Part shown: in pieces, positions 17,037 to 25,941 of the stretch
How positions within the stretch are numbered: the first letter of the stretch is position 1
Layout of the letters: every line of letters starts with the position of its first letter
NCBI GenBank assembly: GCA_963717385.1
Contig: CAVQWE010000003.1
Location: 248,001 to 312,000, forward strand
DNA: 64,000 nucleotides
Direction: 5' to 3'
From: Sva-07 sp963717385
GTDB lineage: Bacteria; Actinomycetota; Acidimicrobiia; Acidimicrobiales; Ilumatobacteraceae
The notes under the pieces: model-generated
The model's input: the letters and a program-made list of their open reading frames with translations, nothing else
What the model was told of the DNA's origin: nothing
Database searches by the model: none
Translations under genes and position numbers: made by a program

Positions 17037-18308
17037 GTGAACACACCAACCCAGAACCCGCTCGACCACATCGACCCCGACGACATCGCCGGCGCATGGA
17101 CCGCTCGGCACCTCGACCGAATGACGGACGCGGAACTGCTCCACGCTGCGTGCCAGCTGTTGTCGACCCCGCGCGACGAAGCAGAGAACTCGTTCACGCT
17201 GCACGCCCCGCTGGAACTGATGGCACGAGCCGAACTGCTCCGCTCGGTGTCGCCTCAGCGACGAGAGTCCGCACGGCAACGCATCGTCCACATCGCCGCC
17301 ACCTGGTCGACGACCGGCAGACCCACCGAAACGGGCGACGTCACTGCGCACGACGGCGCGGCACTCCACGCCCTCACCGAAGCACTTCGCCACGGTGACC
17401 CCGAGACGGCCGACCGCGCATTCGTGTCCCTGTGCGCCACCCGAGACCAGGACCACGTCGTCGACGACCTCGTCGACGTCGTGCTTCCTTGCCTCGGCGG
17501 TGCTGCCCACGGCGCGATCTTCCTCGAACTGTTGCCTCGGTTCCGGCCCACCGGCATCAACCCTGGGCTCATGGCCCGGACCCTGCTCGGAGAAATCGCC
17601 CGCAACCCGGACCACCGACTGAGTTGGTTCGACCAGCCGCGGCCCGAGGCGGCCCACGTTGTGTCGCTGACCGACCGACTGGTCTCGCCCGCAGCGGACA
17701 GCCAACCCTCCAGTCACTTCGTGCAGCCGACGATGGCACTCGTCGATGACTCGGGACTGGCTCATCGAACACTCGCCGACGTCACCCACGGCCTCTCGAT
17801 CGACGACGCCCGCCGCCAGCTGTTGACGATCGCCGCCATGTCGATGCTCCAGGACGAGCCGACCAACGCACCCTACGGTTGGACCCACTGCCTCACGCTC
17901 CCTCAGGCGACCCTGGCCGTCGCCCACCGGGCCTCCGATGCCCAGCGGGCCATCGATGTCGCCGCCACCTACGTCCTCGGATACCGGGCAACGCAGAGTT
18001 CCGGTCCGATCGATCCGAGATGGGAGCCGGACCCGCCGAGTCGATTCGTCGACGAGGTGACGCATCTGGACCCGTCTGCCGCCGCGGCGACCGCCTGGCA
18101 CGCCCAGCCACACCAACAGGCCCGCATCGCTCAGCAACTCGTCGACCACGCTGCTCCCCACCACGACGCGCACCTCGCCAAGTACACGCTCGCCTGCTTC
18201 GACGCCGCCACACAGGACCCGTCGAACGGGCGCCTCTACCTCGCCGCCGCCGCATACCTCGCCGCCTGGTGGCACCAGCACGACCACACAACAGGAGCAG
18301 CGACATGA
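17037..18308 (+). CDS. Questin-oxidase-like hypothetical protein
   Basis: A 423-residue, mostly alpha-helical soluble protein rich in His and Ala. The segments SFTLHAPLELMARAELL and YGWTHCLTLPQATLAVAH resemble bacterial proteins annotated as questin oxidase family (Baeyer-Villiger-like ring opening of anthraquinones), but I cannot align it fully. GTG start with GGAGGAG upstream; the stop overlaps the next gene. Its place among quinone, flavin and NAD(P)H proteins makes a role in aromatic or quinone breakdown plausible. Confidence 0.5.
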   Translation: MNTPTQNPLDHIDPDDIAGAWTARHLDRMTDAELLHAACQLLSTPRDEAENSFTLHAPLELMARAELLRSVSPQRRESARQRIVHIAATWSTTGRPTETGDVTAHDGAALHALTEALRHGDPETADRAFVSLCATRDQDHVVDDLVDVVLPCLGGAAHGAIFLELLPRFRPTGINPGLMARTLLGEIARNPDHRLSWFDQPRPEAAHVVSLTDRLVSPAADSQPSSHFVQPTMALVDDSGLAHRTLADVTHGLSIDDARRQLLTIAAMSMLQDEPTNAPYGWTHCLTLPQATLAVAHRASDAQRAIDVAATYVLGYRATQSSGPIDPRWEPDPPSRFVDEVTHLDPSAAAATAWHAQPHQQARIAQQLVDHAAPHHDAHLAKYTLACFDAATQDPSNGRLYLAAAAYLAAWWHQHDHTTGAAT

Positions 18309-19009
18309 ACATCACCATCTTCGGCGCGACCGGACAGGTCGGCAGCCGCATACTCGACGAAGCAACCACACGCGGCCATCACGTCACCGCCGTCACGCGC
18401 AGCGGCGCGTCTCCCGACAATCCCGACTCGGTCACGTGGATCGAAGGCGACGCCCGGCAGCCCCGGGACGTCGAGCGCCTCAGCCGTGGACAGGACGTCG
18501 TCATCAGTGCGACATCGGGCCCACGCACCGGAGGCGATGAACTCGCGATCACCGCCCGGGCACTGCTCGACGGGGTCGCCGACACCGGTGCCCGACTCAT
18601 CGTCGTCGGCGGCGCCGGACCACTCATCGTGCCTGCCAGCGGAGGACGCCTCGTCGTCGACGACCCGCGATTCGTTCCCGAGCCGATACGCGGAGTTGCG
18701 CTGGCCTGCGTCGACCAGCTCGACGTCCTGCGCGAGAACTCGACGGTCAACTGGACCTACTTCAGCCCGTCAGCCGAACTGACGCCGGGGCGGCGAACGG
18801 GGAGGTTTCGGACCGGCACGGACGAGTTGATCGTCGACAGCGACGGCACGTCGAGGATCTCACTCGAAGACGTCGCCGTGGCAGTCCTGGACGAAGCCGA
18901 GCAACCGCGTCACGTCCGAGCCGTTCTGACGGCCGGCTACTCGCAGCTGGTGCAGCGTCCCAGGGTCGTCGGCCCTCGGAACCTCCGTCGAGCCGAGGTG
19001 ACGTCATGA
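18305..19009 (+). CDS. NAD(P)-binding (NmrA/SDR-like) protein
   Basis: A 234-residue atypical short-chain dehydrogenase. The N-terminal dinucleotide motif ITIFGATGQVGSRIL is the GxxGxxG form of NmrA/YwnB proteins. Further features are SVTWIEGDARQPRDVE, LIVVGGAGPL and VNWTYFSPSAELTPGRRTG. There is no Tyr-x3-Lys catalytic pair, so it may sense the NAD(P) redox state or act as a flavin or quinone reductase. Both ends overlap neighbours by ATGA. AGGAG precedes the start. Confidence 0.8.
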   Translation: MNITIFGATGQVGSRILDEATTRGHHVTAVTRSGASPDNPDSVTWIEGDARQPRDVERLSRGQDVVISATSGPRTGGDELAITARALLDGVADTGARLIVVGGAGPLIVPASGGRLVVDDPRFVPEPIRGVALACVDQLDVLRENSTVNWTYFSPSAELTPGRRTGRFRTGTDELIVDSDGTSRISLEDVAVAVLDEAEQPRHVRAVLTAGYSQLVQRPRVVGPRNLRRAEVTS

Positions 19010-19491
19010 CGATCAGACGCGAGAATAGGCCCGTGCTGCTCGACGGTATCCACCACGTCGCGATCCTGTCGTCCGACACCGACCGCCTGGTCGACTTCTA
19101 CCAGAAGGTGTTCGATGCAACTGTCGAACATTCTTCGGTCGATGGCCCGGTTCGCCTCACGTTCCTGAACATCGGGCCGAACACGGAACTGAACATCTTC
19201 GAGATCGACGGGAACCACGAAGCTGAACACCAGACACCGATGTTCGGTCGAGGACGACTCGACCACGTCGGCCTACGAGCTGCGTCGATCGAGACGTTCA
19301 GCGAGATCCGCCGACGCCTGATCGACCTCGAAGCCACCGACGGATTCGTCACCGACTTCGGACCCGTCCTCAGCCTTTTCTTCACCGATCCCGACGGCCT
19401 CGAAGGCGAAGTGTGCGTCCCCAGCCCGGATGCGCAGCCCGACGTGCGCCACCCGCCAGGAACACCCGCAGCAAGGTTCGACGCACCATGA
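19006..19491 (+). CDS. VOC (glyoxalase/bleomycin-resistance) family protein
   Basis: A 161-residue protein with two beta-alpha-beta-beta-beta modules: LLDGIHHVAILSSDTDRLVDFY at the start and RLDHVGLRAASIETFSEI in the middle, ending with SLFFTDPDGLEGEVCVP. The metal ligands are His17-like (GIHHVAI), His in RLDHVGL and a terminal Glu in LEGEV. Members are glyoxalases, dioxygenases or drug-binding proteins. It is the last gene of the operon. No terminator is seen in the 264-bp spacer before tmRNA. Confidence 0.8.
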   Translation: MTIRRENRPVLLDGIHHVAILSSDTDRLVDFYQKVFDATVEHSSVDGPVRLTFLNIGPNTELNIFEIDGNHEAEHQTPMFGRGRLDHVGLRAASIETFSEIRRRLIDLEATDGFVTDFGPVLSLFFTDPDGLEGEVCVPSPDAQPDVRHPPGTPAARFDAP

Positions 19492-19755
19492 CGTGTCGCC
19501 CGAGACCCGGGCCATCCCCGACCCGACCACGATCCGACTGTCCGGAAGGCCGACTCGGTTCGTTCGATCCGACGTCATCCGTCCGATTTCCGTCCTGACC
19601 CGCTCCGTCTCGACGTCGCGGCGCCGGCTCGAACTCGCTCAGCGCCTGGTCAGCGGACCGTTCTGGACGGTTCTCCCTGGTCAACGAGGGTGTTGGACGG
19701 GGGAACGATCATTCCGTCCACCCCCTGCATTTCCCCTGGTAGATGGCACTTTTCG

Positions 19756-20258
19756 TGGAGCTGGGGGGAATCGAACCCCCGTCCATCAGCCGGTGAACGA
19801 ACTTGCTACGACCATTCCCGGTATTGCCACTGACGCTGTGACACCGACGGGTCGGCTGTCCGCTCGAGGCGGACCACGCGCCGTCTTTCCGACATGTCAG
19901 CGTCCATCAGCCGGTGAACGAACTTGCTACGACCATTCCCGGTATTGCCACTGACGCTGTGACACCGACGGGTCGGCTGTCCGCTCGAGGCGGACCACGC
20001 TCAGTCTTTCCTGAACGTCAGCAGTCTTTCTCGCTGGCAGCGGTCTTTCCTGCCGTCATCCCTCACTTCTGTTGCCGGGCTGTGATGGAGTGGCCCCGTG
20101 CGACATTTCTGCTCACGATGACTCTTCACTCACCTGAAAATCAGGCGGCGAGAGCGAACTGCTCATCGGCAATTCTTTGGGTTCCCCCGTTTAGCGAGTC
20201 TGAGGAACTCGGGTCGCAAACTCGAACAGCGTTACTGACGTCGAAACCAGTCAGCCCC
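19756..20258 (-). ncRNA. ssrA: tmRNA, enlarged
   Basis: The 5' end is GGGGCTGACTGGTTTCGACG, and the 3' end is a T-arm (TTCGATT loop) and the acceptor strand CAGCTCCA, which pairs with GGGGCTG. CCA is not encoded. The tag reading frame ends ADEQFALAA followed by TGA; counting from a GGG resume codon the tag would be GGTQRIADEQFALAA, but the resume codon is uncertain. Several GAAAGAC loops mark the pseudoknots. At 503 nt it is much longer than the usual 350-400 because a 121-bp period segment is duplicated before the 3' domain. It works with SmpB (24393-24920) to rescue stalled ribosomes. Confidence 0.9.
19781..20000. repeat. Tandem duplication inside tmRNA
   Basis: The sequence from 19781 to about 19879 recurs at 19902 to 20000 with no difference over about 99 bases, a period of 121 bp. 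The 22 bases after each copy are similar but not identical. Each copy contains a pseudoknot region and the strand (CGTTCACCGGCTGATGG) that should pair with the 5' half of tmRNA. Only the copy at 19781 is contiguous with the T-arm. Confidence 0.9.
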
Positions 20259-20338
20259 GTGTTTGATATGTGCAGTGCGCAGTTGCCCGTGCCCTGATGC
20301 TCGTCAGGCTAGTGCGGTCAGCGGGGCCAGCGTCGCGG

Positions 20339-20917
20339 TCAGCGCAGACCGTGACCCATGCGCTCGCGTTTGGTGTCGAGGTAGGCGGCGTTCTGTGGGG
20401 TGGGAGCGATCACGACCGGCACCGTGGCGGCGACCTCGATGCCACGGGCCGTCAGGGCATCGGTCTTTGCCGGGTTGTTCGTCAGCAGACGGATCGAATC
20501 TGCGCCGAGGTGGCGCAGCACGTCGGCGGCGTCGGCGTAGTCGCGAGCGTCTGCCGGGTGGCCGAGCGCGAGGTTGGCGTCGACGGTGTCGTACCCGCGC
20601 TCCTGCAACGCGTAGGCGCGGATCTTCTCGCCGAGCCCGATGCCTCGACCCTCCTGGCCGCGCAGGTAGATCAACGCGCCGCGTCCTTCGGCAGCGATCA
20701 ACTCCAGCGCGAGGTCGCGTTGTGCGCCGCAGTCGCAGCGGGCCGACGCGAAGACATCGCCGGTGAGGCATTCGGAGTGCACTCGCACGAGGGGAGCGTC
20801 GACGAGCTCGCCGAGCACGAGTGCGAGGTGCTCGACGCCGTCGGGTCGGCGATAGGCGTGGCAGGTGAACTCTCCCCACCGTGTCGGCACCGTGGCGGTG
20901 GCGATGTGGGTGATCAT
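20339..20917 (-). CDS. ribA: GTP cyclohydrolase II
   Basis: A 192-residue stand-alone GTP cyclohydrolase II, the first enzyme of riboflavin and F420 (Fo) pyrimidine synthesis. The zinc site CLTGDVFASARCDCGAQRDL holds the three cysteines, followed by GALIYLRGQEGRGIGLGEKI and the substrate-contacting DANLALGHPADARDY and LLTNNPAK. The length matches monofunctional RibA; there is no RibB domain. The ATG overlaps the stop codon of the HxlR regulator upstream, so the pair is co-expressed. The 80-bp spacer to tmRNA carries the tmRNA promoter. Confidence 0.93.
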   Translation of the reverse strand: MITHIATATVPTRWGEFTCHAYRRPDGVEHLALVLGELVDAPLVRVHSECLTGDVFASARCDCGAQRDLALELIAAEGRGALIYLRGQEGRGIGLGEKIRAYALQERGYDTVDANLALGHPADARDYADAADVLRHLGADSIRLLTNNPAKTDALTARGIEVAATVPVVIAPTPQNAAYLDTKRERMGHGLR

Positions 20918-21381
20918 GCCTGCGACCTGATGTCGCTCGGGCCGAAGGTGGTCTTGCAGGTTCGGCACCAGAAGCCCTGCTCGAACTCGTTGCCGCACTC
21001 GGCGTGCACCAGCACCGCGGTTCGCTCGCCGTCGCCGAACCACCGATCGCCCCAGCGGATCAGCGCGACGAGCGCAGGGGAGAGTTCGAGTCCGGCAGGG
21101 GTGAGCATGTAGTCGTCTCGCGGGGGATTGTCCTGGTATCGGCGGCGTTCGAGGATGCCGGCTTCGACCAGCCGCTTGAGCCGCCCGGCGAGTACCGGAC
21201 GCGACACTCCGAGGTCGTCGTGGAGTGCGTCGAACCGTCGGATGCCGCGGAAGACATTGCGCACGATCAGCATCGACCAGCGGTCGCCGACGACGGCCGC
21301 GACCGTTTCGATTCCTACGCCGTGGTCGGCCGATGGCGGCGACGAGTTCGGCGTCGACTCCGGCGGTGATTTCGTCGACAT
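20914..21381 (-). CDS. HxlR-family regulator with C-terminal Cys motif
   Basis: A 155-residue winged-helix regulator. After an unstructured start (MSTKSPPESTPNSSPPS) comes the HxlR core VAAVVGDRWSMLIVRNVFRG, FDALHDDLGVSRPVLAGRL and ERRRYQDNPPRDDYMLTPAG. The C-terminus adds HAECGNEFEQGFWCRTC, a possible zinc or redox-sensing cysteine set. TATGGT lies 6 nt before the ATG. It is co-translated with ribA and divergent from fbiC, so it may control flavin/F420 precursor supply. Confidence 0.8.
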   Translation of the reverse strand: MSTKSPPESTPNSSPPSADHGVGIETVAAVVGDRWSMLIVRNVFRGIRRFDALHDDLGVSRPVLAGRLKRLVEAGILERRRYQDNPPRDDYMLTPAGLELSPALVALIRWGDRWFGDGERTAVLVHAECGNEFEQGFWCRTCKTTFGPSDIRSQA

Positions 21382-21438
21382 CAGGCGACCATAGCAGTGG
21401 GTTCGTATTTGACACTCACTCGCGTCTACCGTGCAGCG

Positions 21439-23814
21439 ATGCCGCATTCCGACGACGCCGCACTGCTCGCAACGCCGCTCGATCAGCTGATGGCCGCGGC
21501 CGGTCGCGTACGCGACTCGCGCACCGGGCACTCGCGTCACCTATTCGCCCAAGGTGTTCATCCCGCTGACGTTCCTGTGCAACGACACGTGTGACTACTG
21601 CACGTTCGCCCAGCCGCCGGCGCGAGTCGCCGAGCCGTATCTCGCGCCGGAGCAGGTGCGAGCCATCGCTCGGGCCGGTGCCCGCGCGGGATGCCACGAG
21701 GCGTTGTTCACGCTCGGCGAACGCCCCGAGCTGCGCTATGAGGTTGCACGTGACTGGCTCGCCGACCACGGCTACGCACAGCACGGTCGACTATCTCGCC
21801 GCCATGTGCCAGATGGTGGTGGAGGAGACCGGCCTGCTCCCGCACGCCAATGCCGGTGCGCTGACGCTCGACGAACTCGCCCGGCTGCGACCGGTGTCTG
21901 TCAGCCAGGGGATGATGATCGAGTCGATCCGCGGCGACCTCGCCTGCCATCGGGGCGCCCCCGACAAGGACCCGGCCCGGCGCCTCGCCACGCTGGAAGC
22001 CGCTGGTGAACTCCAGATCCCGTTCACGACCGGGCTGCTGGTGGGCATCGGCGACGACCGCCAGGACCGCCTCGACGGGCTCCGGGCGATCGCCGCCAGC
22101 CACGAGCGACACGGCCACGTGCAGGAGGTGATCATCCAGAACTTCCTGCCCAAGCTGCTCACCGGGATGCGCAATGCGGCGGCGTGCCCGCCCGACGAGT
22201 TCCTGTGGACCATCGCCGCCGCTCGGCTCGTGCTGCCGCCATCGATCCACCTGCAGGCGCCGCCGAACCTGTCGGACGACTTCGGCGTGCTGCTCGACGC
22301 CGGCATCGACGACTGGGGCGGCGTGTCGCCGGTGACCGCCGACCACGTCAACCCCGAGCGGCCCTGGCCCGATCTCGACCGGCTCCGAGACGTCACCGAG
22401 GCGCGCGGCTTCACACTCGCGCCGCGCCTCACGGCGTATCCGGAGTTCCTCGACGACACGCTCGCCGGCCCCGAACGGTGGGTCGACCCGGCGCTGCGTT
22501 TCGCTGTGCTCGACCGCAGCGATGCCGAGGCCCTCGGCCGCGACGATCCCGGCAGCCAGTTCCCCGAGAAGGTGCAGGGCACCACCGAAACCGCCGACGG
22601 CGCCGACGTCGTGATCATCGGCGACCGCTCGACCCAGTGGTATTCGGGCTGGAACGCCGACCCGCCAACGCTGCTGCCGGCGACGACCGCGACCGATCCG
22701 TGGCGCCGTGGCCGAAGTGCTCGCCGGGTTCGAGGCCGGTTCCGACCTCGGCATCGACGAGATGGTCACGTTGTTCGAAGCCCGCGGTCGGGAGGTCGCC
22801 GCCGTCGCCGAGGCTGCCGATCGGCTGCGCCAGGCCACCGTGGGCGACGTGGTCACCTGGGTGCACAACCGCAACATCAACTACACCAACGTGTGCACGT
22901 TCAAGTGCAAGTTCTGCGGGTTCGCCAAGGGCAAGATCTCGCTCAACCTGCGCGGCACGCCATACCTGCTCACGATCGAGGACATCCAGCAGCGCGTACG
23001 CGAGGCGTGGGAGTTGGGCGCCACCGAGGTCACGCTGCAGGGCGGCATCCACCCCAGCTTCGACGGCGACTACTACGTCGACGTGTGTCACGCCGTGAAG
23101 GACGCAGTGCCCGAGATGCACGTCCACGCCTTCACTGCGCTCGAGGTACACGAGGGTGCTCGCCGGCTGGAGGAGCCGCTCGAGAGTTACTTGCGCCGAC
23201 TCAAGGACGCCGGGCTGCGATCGTTGCCCGGAACCGCTGCGGAGATCCTCGACGAAGGGCCACGCTCGATCCTGTGTCCCGACAAGGTGACGACGGACGA
23301 GTGGCTCGAGGTGCACGAGACCGCGCACCGAGTCGGACTGCGTTCGAACGTCACGATCATGGCCGGATCGATCGAGCGTCCGATCCACTGGGCCCGACAC
23401 ATCGAGCGCACCCGCGACGTGCAGCGCCGCACCGGCGGGTTCACCGAGTACATCCCGCTTCCGTTCGTGCACATGGCGTCACCGATCTACCTGCAACGCA
23501 AAGCCCGACGTGGGCCAACGTTCCGCGAGACGATCCTGCTGCACGCCGTCGGGCGCCTCGCCTACCGGGGGCTGATCGACAACGTCCAGGCGTCGTGGGT
23601 GAAGATCGGCGTGCCCGGTGTGCGTCAACTCCTGCAGGCGGGCGTCAACGACCTCGGCGGCACGCTGATGGACGAGAACATCAGCCGAGCCGCTGGCGCG
23701 ATCCACGGCCAGAAGATGACCGAGGAGGCGTTCGGTTCGCTGGTGTCGCCGCTCGGGCGTTCGCTCGCACGCCGCACCACGCTGTACTCGGTTGCGCCCG
23801 AGCCCGTTGGCTGA
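21439..23814 (+). pseudogene. fbiC: FO synthase FbiC (CofG-CofH fusion), three frame shifts
   Basis: Fused radical-SAM enzyme making Fo, the F420 chromophore, from tyrosine and the riboflavin intermediate 5-amino-6-ribitylaminouracil. The CofG half has CNDTCDYC and the CofH half has CTFKCKFC, both CxxxCxxC iron-sulfur motifs. The frame changes three times, each consistent with one extra base: about 21527 (GGG run), about 21780, and about 22700 at the CofG/CofH junction. Conserved sequence flanks each point. TACCGT lies 6 nt before the ATG. A GTG at 22708 could serve a separate cofH, but the CofG frame has no stop there, which favours the fusion. Errors in the sequence are more likely than a dead gene. 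Confidence 0.85.
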
Positions 23815-23865
23815 CCGGTCGGGCCACTTCGCGCTGGCCCAGGGTGGCTGTCCCGCCGGGCTCGG

Positions 23866-24378
23866 TCAGATGAGGTCGTGGGCGAGTGCGTCGATCGCAA
23901 CGGTGACGGCAAGGAGCAGGGCCGTGGCGTTCTCGTCGAACACCTCGATCCCGTAGGTGTCGCGAACCCGGAACCAGCGCTTCGAGATCTCGGCGACCGT
24001 GTCGCCGTCGCGTTCGATCTTGTACTCGTGATCGAGCACGTTGCCGTGGGCCTTCATGTCGTGGCCGTGCTCGACGTCGATGTCGAACCGGTCACGAATA
24101 CCCAGGAGCGCCTTCTTCACCGTGGCGTCGCCGCCGTCGAGCTCGATCTTGATCTTGTCGCGAACCGACAGCTTCTTCTCCTGGATCTTGGCAACGGTGT
24201 GCCCGTGCGAGTCCTCGAGCTTCCAGGTCTCGCGCACGATGTGCGCCGCCTTGCCGTTGACCTTGTACGCCCGATTCCCGCCGTCGTCCTCGATCCAGTA
24301 GTCGTCGCCGATGGCGATCAACTTCTGCTGCATCCGAAAGCGGCGGTGCGGTTCGTCGTGATGTCGAAACAGCCCCAT
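23866..24378 (-). CDS. LURP-one-related (LOR) family protein
   Basis: A 170-residue beta-barrel protein of the LURP-one/Tubby-like family: MQQKLIAIGDDYWIEDDGGN, AYKVNGKAAHIVRETWKLED, KIQEKKLSVRDKIKIELDG and YKIERDGDTVAEISKRWFR. The C-terminus is hydrophobic (ALLLAVTVAIDALAHDL) and may embed in the membrane, as in scramblase-like relatives. GGAGGAC precedes the ATG. It is 14 bp downstream of smpB, so they may be co-transcribed. The function is unknown. Confidence 0.8.
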   Translation of the reverse strand: MGLFRHHDEPHRRFRMQQKLIAIGDDYWIEDDGGNRAYKVNGKAAHIVRETWKLEDSHGHTVAKIQEKKLSVRDKIKIELDGGDATVKKALLGIRDRFDIDVEHGHDMKAHGNVLDHEYKIERDGDTVAEISKRWFRVRDTYGIEVFDENATALLLAVTVAIDALAHDLI

Positions 24379-24392
24379 GGCGTCCTCCGTGT

Positions 24393-24920
24393 CTACGAGC
24401 GCTCGCGCGCGTCTCCGTACTTGTTGGCCCGGTTGAACTCGGTTTGGATCTCGCGGTCGGCGTCGCGTTCGGCCATGTGCTGACGCTTGTCGCCCTTCGT
24501 GCGGCCCTTGGCGAGACCGATCTCGATCTTCGCTCGCCCGCCCTTCCAGTAGAGACGCAGCGGGACGATGGTGAGGCTGCCCTGCGCGACACGCTGGTCG
24601 AGCTTGTCGATCTCGGCGCGGTTCAGCAGCAGCTTGCGCTGGCGGTCGGGGTCGTGGGCTCCGAATCCGATTGCGTTCGTGTACGGCGGGATGTGGATCC
24701 CGTCGAGCCACATCTCGCCGCGCTGCACGCGGGCGTAGCCCTCGGCGATCTGGGCGTTGCCCTCACGCAGGCTCTTCACCTCGCTGCCGGTGAGCACCAG
24801 GCCTGCTTCGTAGGTGTCGAGGATGTCGTAGTCGCGATAGGCGCGCTTGTACGACGCGATGAGCTGCGTGCCGTCGCCGCCGCCGGCTTTCGCCTTCTTG
24901 GTCTTCTTGCCCTTTGCCAT
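24393..24920 (-). CDS. smpB: SsrA-binding protein SmpB
   Basis: A 175-residue SmpB, the protein partner that carries tmRNA to stalled ribosomes. Conserved features are YDILDTYEAGLVLTGSEVKSL, the AYARVQRGEMWLDGIHIPPY-like strand (GYARVQRGEMWLDG) and the basic C-terminal tail KGRTKGDKRQHMAERDADRE that enters the mRNA channel. The N-terminus is Lys/Gly-rich. The tmRNA gene lies 4.1 kb away on the same strand; fbiC, ribA and hxlR lie between. Confidence 0.95.
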   Translation of the reverse strand: MAKGKKTKKAKAGGGDGTQLIASYKRAYRDYDILDTYEAGLVLTGSEVKSLREGNAQIAEGYARVQRGEMWLDGIHIPPYTNAIGFGAHDPDRQRKLLLNRAEIDKLDQRVAQGSLTIVPLRLYWKGGRAKIEIGLAKGRTKGDKRQHMAERDADREIQTEFNRANKYGDARERS

Positions 24921-25037
24921 GTCGATGCGCCTCTCGGAGGAGATGCAACCCTACCGAGCCATGTCGGCGTGGACCGCCGGAGTTCGGGTGCTTCCCGAGC
25001 CGTCGATCGAGCGCAGTGACGATCTACGGTCGTCGCC

Positions 25038-25934
25038 GTGAAGATTCGCAACGGCCCGATCGAACTCCATGTCGCCGAAGATGGCGACCCGTCGGCCCCG
25101 CCGATCCTGCTGCTCCACGGCATCACGTCGTTCGGGGGCACGTGGGACTGGATCGTGCCGACCCTGGCCGAGCGGTTCCGTGTGCTGCGCCTCGACTTCC
25201 GAGGCCACGGGGCCTCCGACCGAGCACCGGAGCAGTACAGCCCTGCCGGCTATCTGAGCGATGCGGTCGCTGCGATCGAACAGGCGGCCGGGCAGCCCTG
25301 CGTGGTGATGGGGCATTCGCTCGGTGGAGCGACGGCTGCCGCCCTGGCCCAACAGCACGCAGAACTCGTCGTCGCTGCGGTGATGGAAGATCCGCCGCTG
25401 GGGCTCGCAGGAAACCCGACTGCCGACGATGCGCCTGCTGATGGTCAGGCCGTGCTGGAGGGCAACTCGCTGCTCGAATCGTTCCGCGTGATCCGTGAGT
25501 CGGCCCCGCAGCTCCAGGCGTCGGGGATCACGGTCGAGGTGCTGTCCGGCATCCTCGCCGCCGCGCCAACGGCTTCGGGTGGCACGTTCGGCGAGCTCCT
25601 GCATCCAGACGGGATCGCGTCGATGGCGGGGTCGTTGTTGACGGTCGACGCCAGCGTGCTCGACCCGGTGCTGACCGGCAGGATCGGCACCTTCCTCGAT
25701 CCCGCCGCACCGTTCGGTGTGCCGTCGCTGATCGTGTGCGCCGACCCGTCGAAGCCCGACGCAGTGGCCGACCCGGCGCTCGCCCAGCACTTCGTCGACA
25801 TCTCGCCAGCGACCGAGTACGTGGTGCTCGATGGTGCCGGCCACCTGATCCACGACGAACTCGCCGCTCGCGATCGGTTCTGCGACGCAGCGCTCGGCTT
25901 CATCGACCGCGTCCGTGCGGACGGATCCGCTTGA
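25038..25934 (+). CDS. Alpha/beta hydrolase
   Basis: A 298-residue alpha/beta hydrolase with the oxyanion motif LLLHGITSFGGTWDW, RLDFRGHGASDR, the serine nucleophile elbow MGHSLGG (about residue 96) and a C-terminal VVLDGAGHLIHDE providing histidine. It resembles esterases and carboxyl-ester or enol-lactone hydrolases. GTG start; TACGGT lies 7 nt upstream with no Shine-Dalgarno. It is followed at once by the GrpB remnant. The substrate is unknown. Confidence 0.85.
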   Translation: MKIRNGPIELHVAEDGDPSAPPILLLHGITSFGGTWDWIVPTLAERFRVLRLDFRGHGASDRAPEQYSPAGYLSDAVAAIEQAAGQPCVVMGHSLGGATAAALAQQHAELVVAAVMEDPPLGLAGNPTADDAPADGQAVLEGNSLLESFRVIRESAPQLQASGITVEVLSGILAAAPTASGGTFGELLHPDGIASMAGSLLTVDASVLDPVLTGRIGTFLDPAAPFGVPSLIVCADPSKPDAVADPALAQHFVDISPATEYVVLDGAGHLIHDELAARDRFCDAALGFIDRVRADGSA

Positions 25935-25941
25935 GCGTTCC

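Noticed and set aside
21500..22710. Programmed ribosomal frameshifting in fbiC or dprA
   Set aside because: No slippery heptamer or downstream structure is evident, three shifts would be needed in fbiC, and many unrelated genes here show the same defect.
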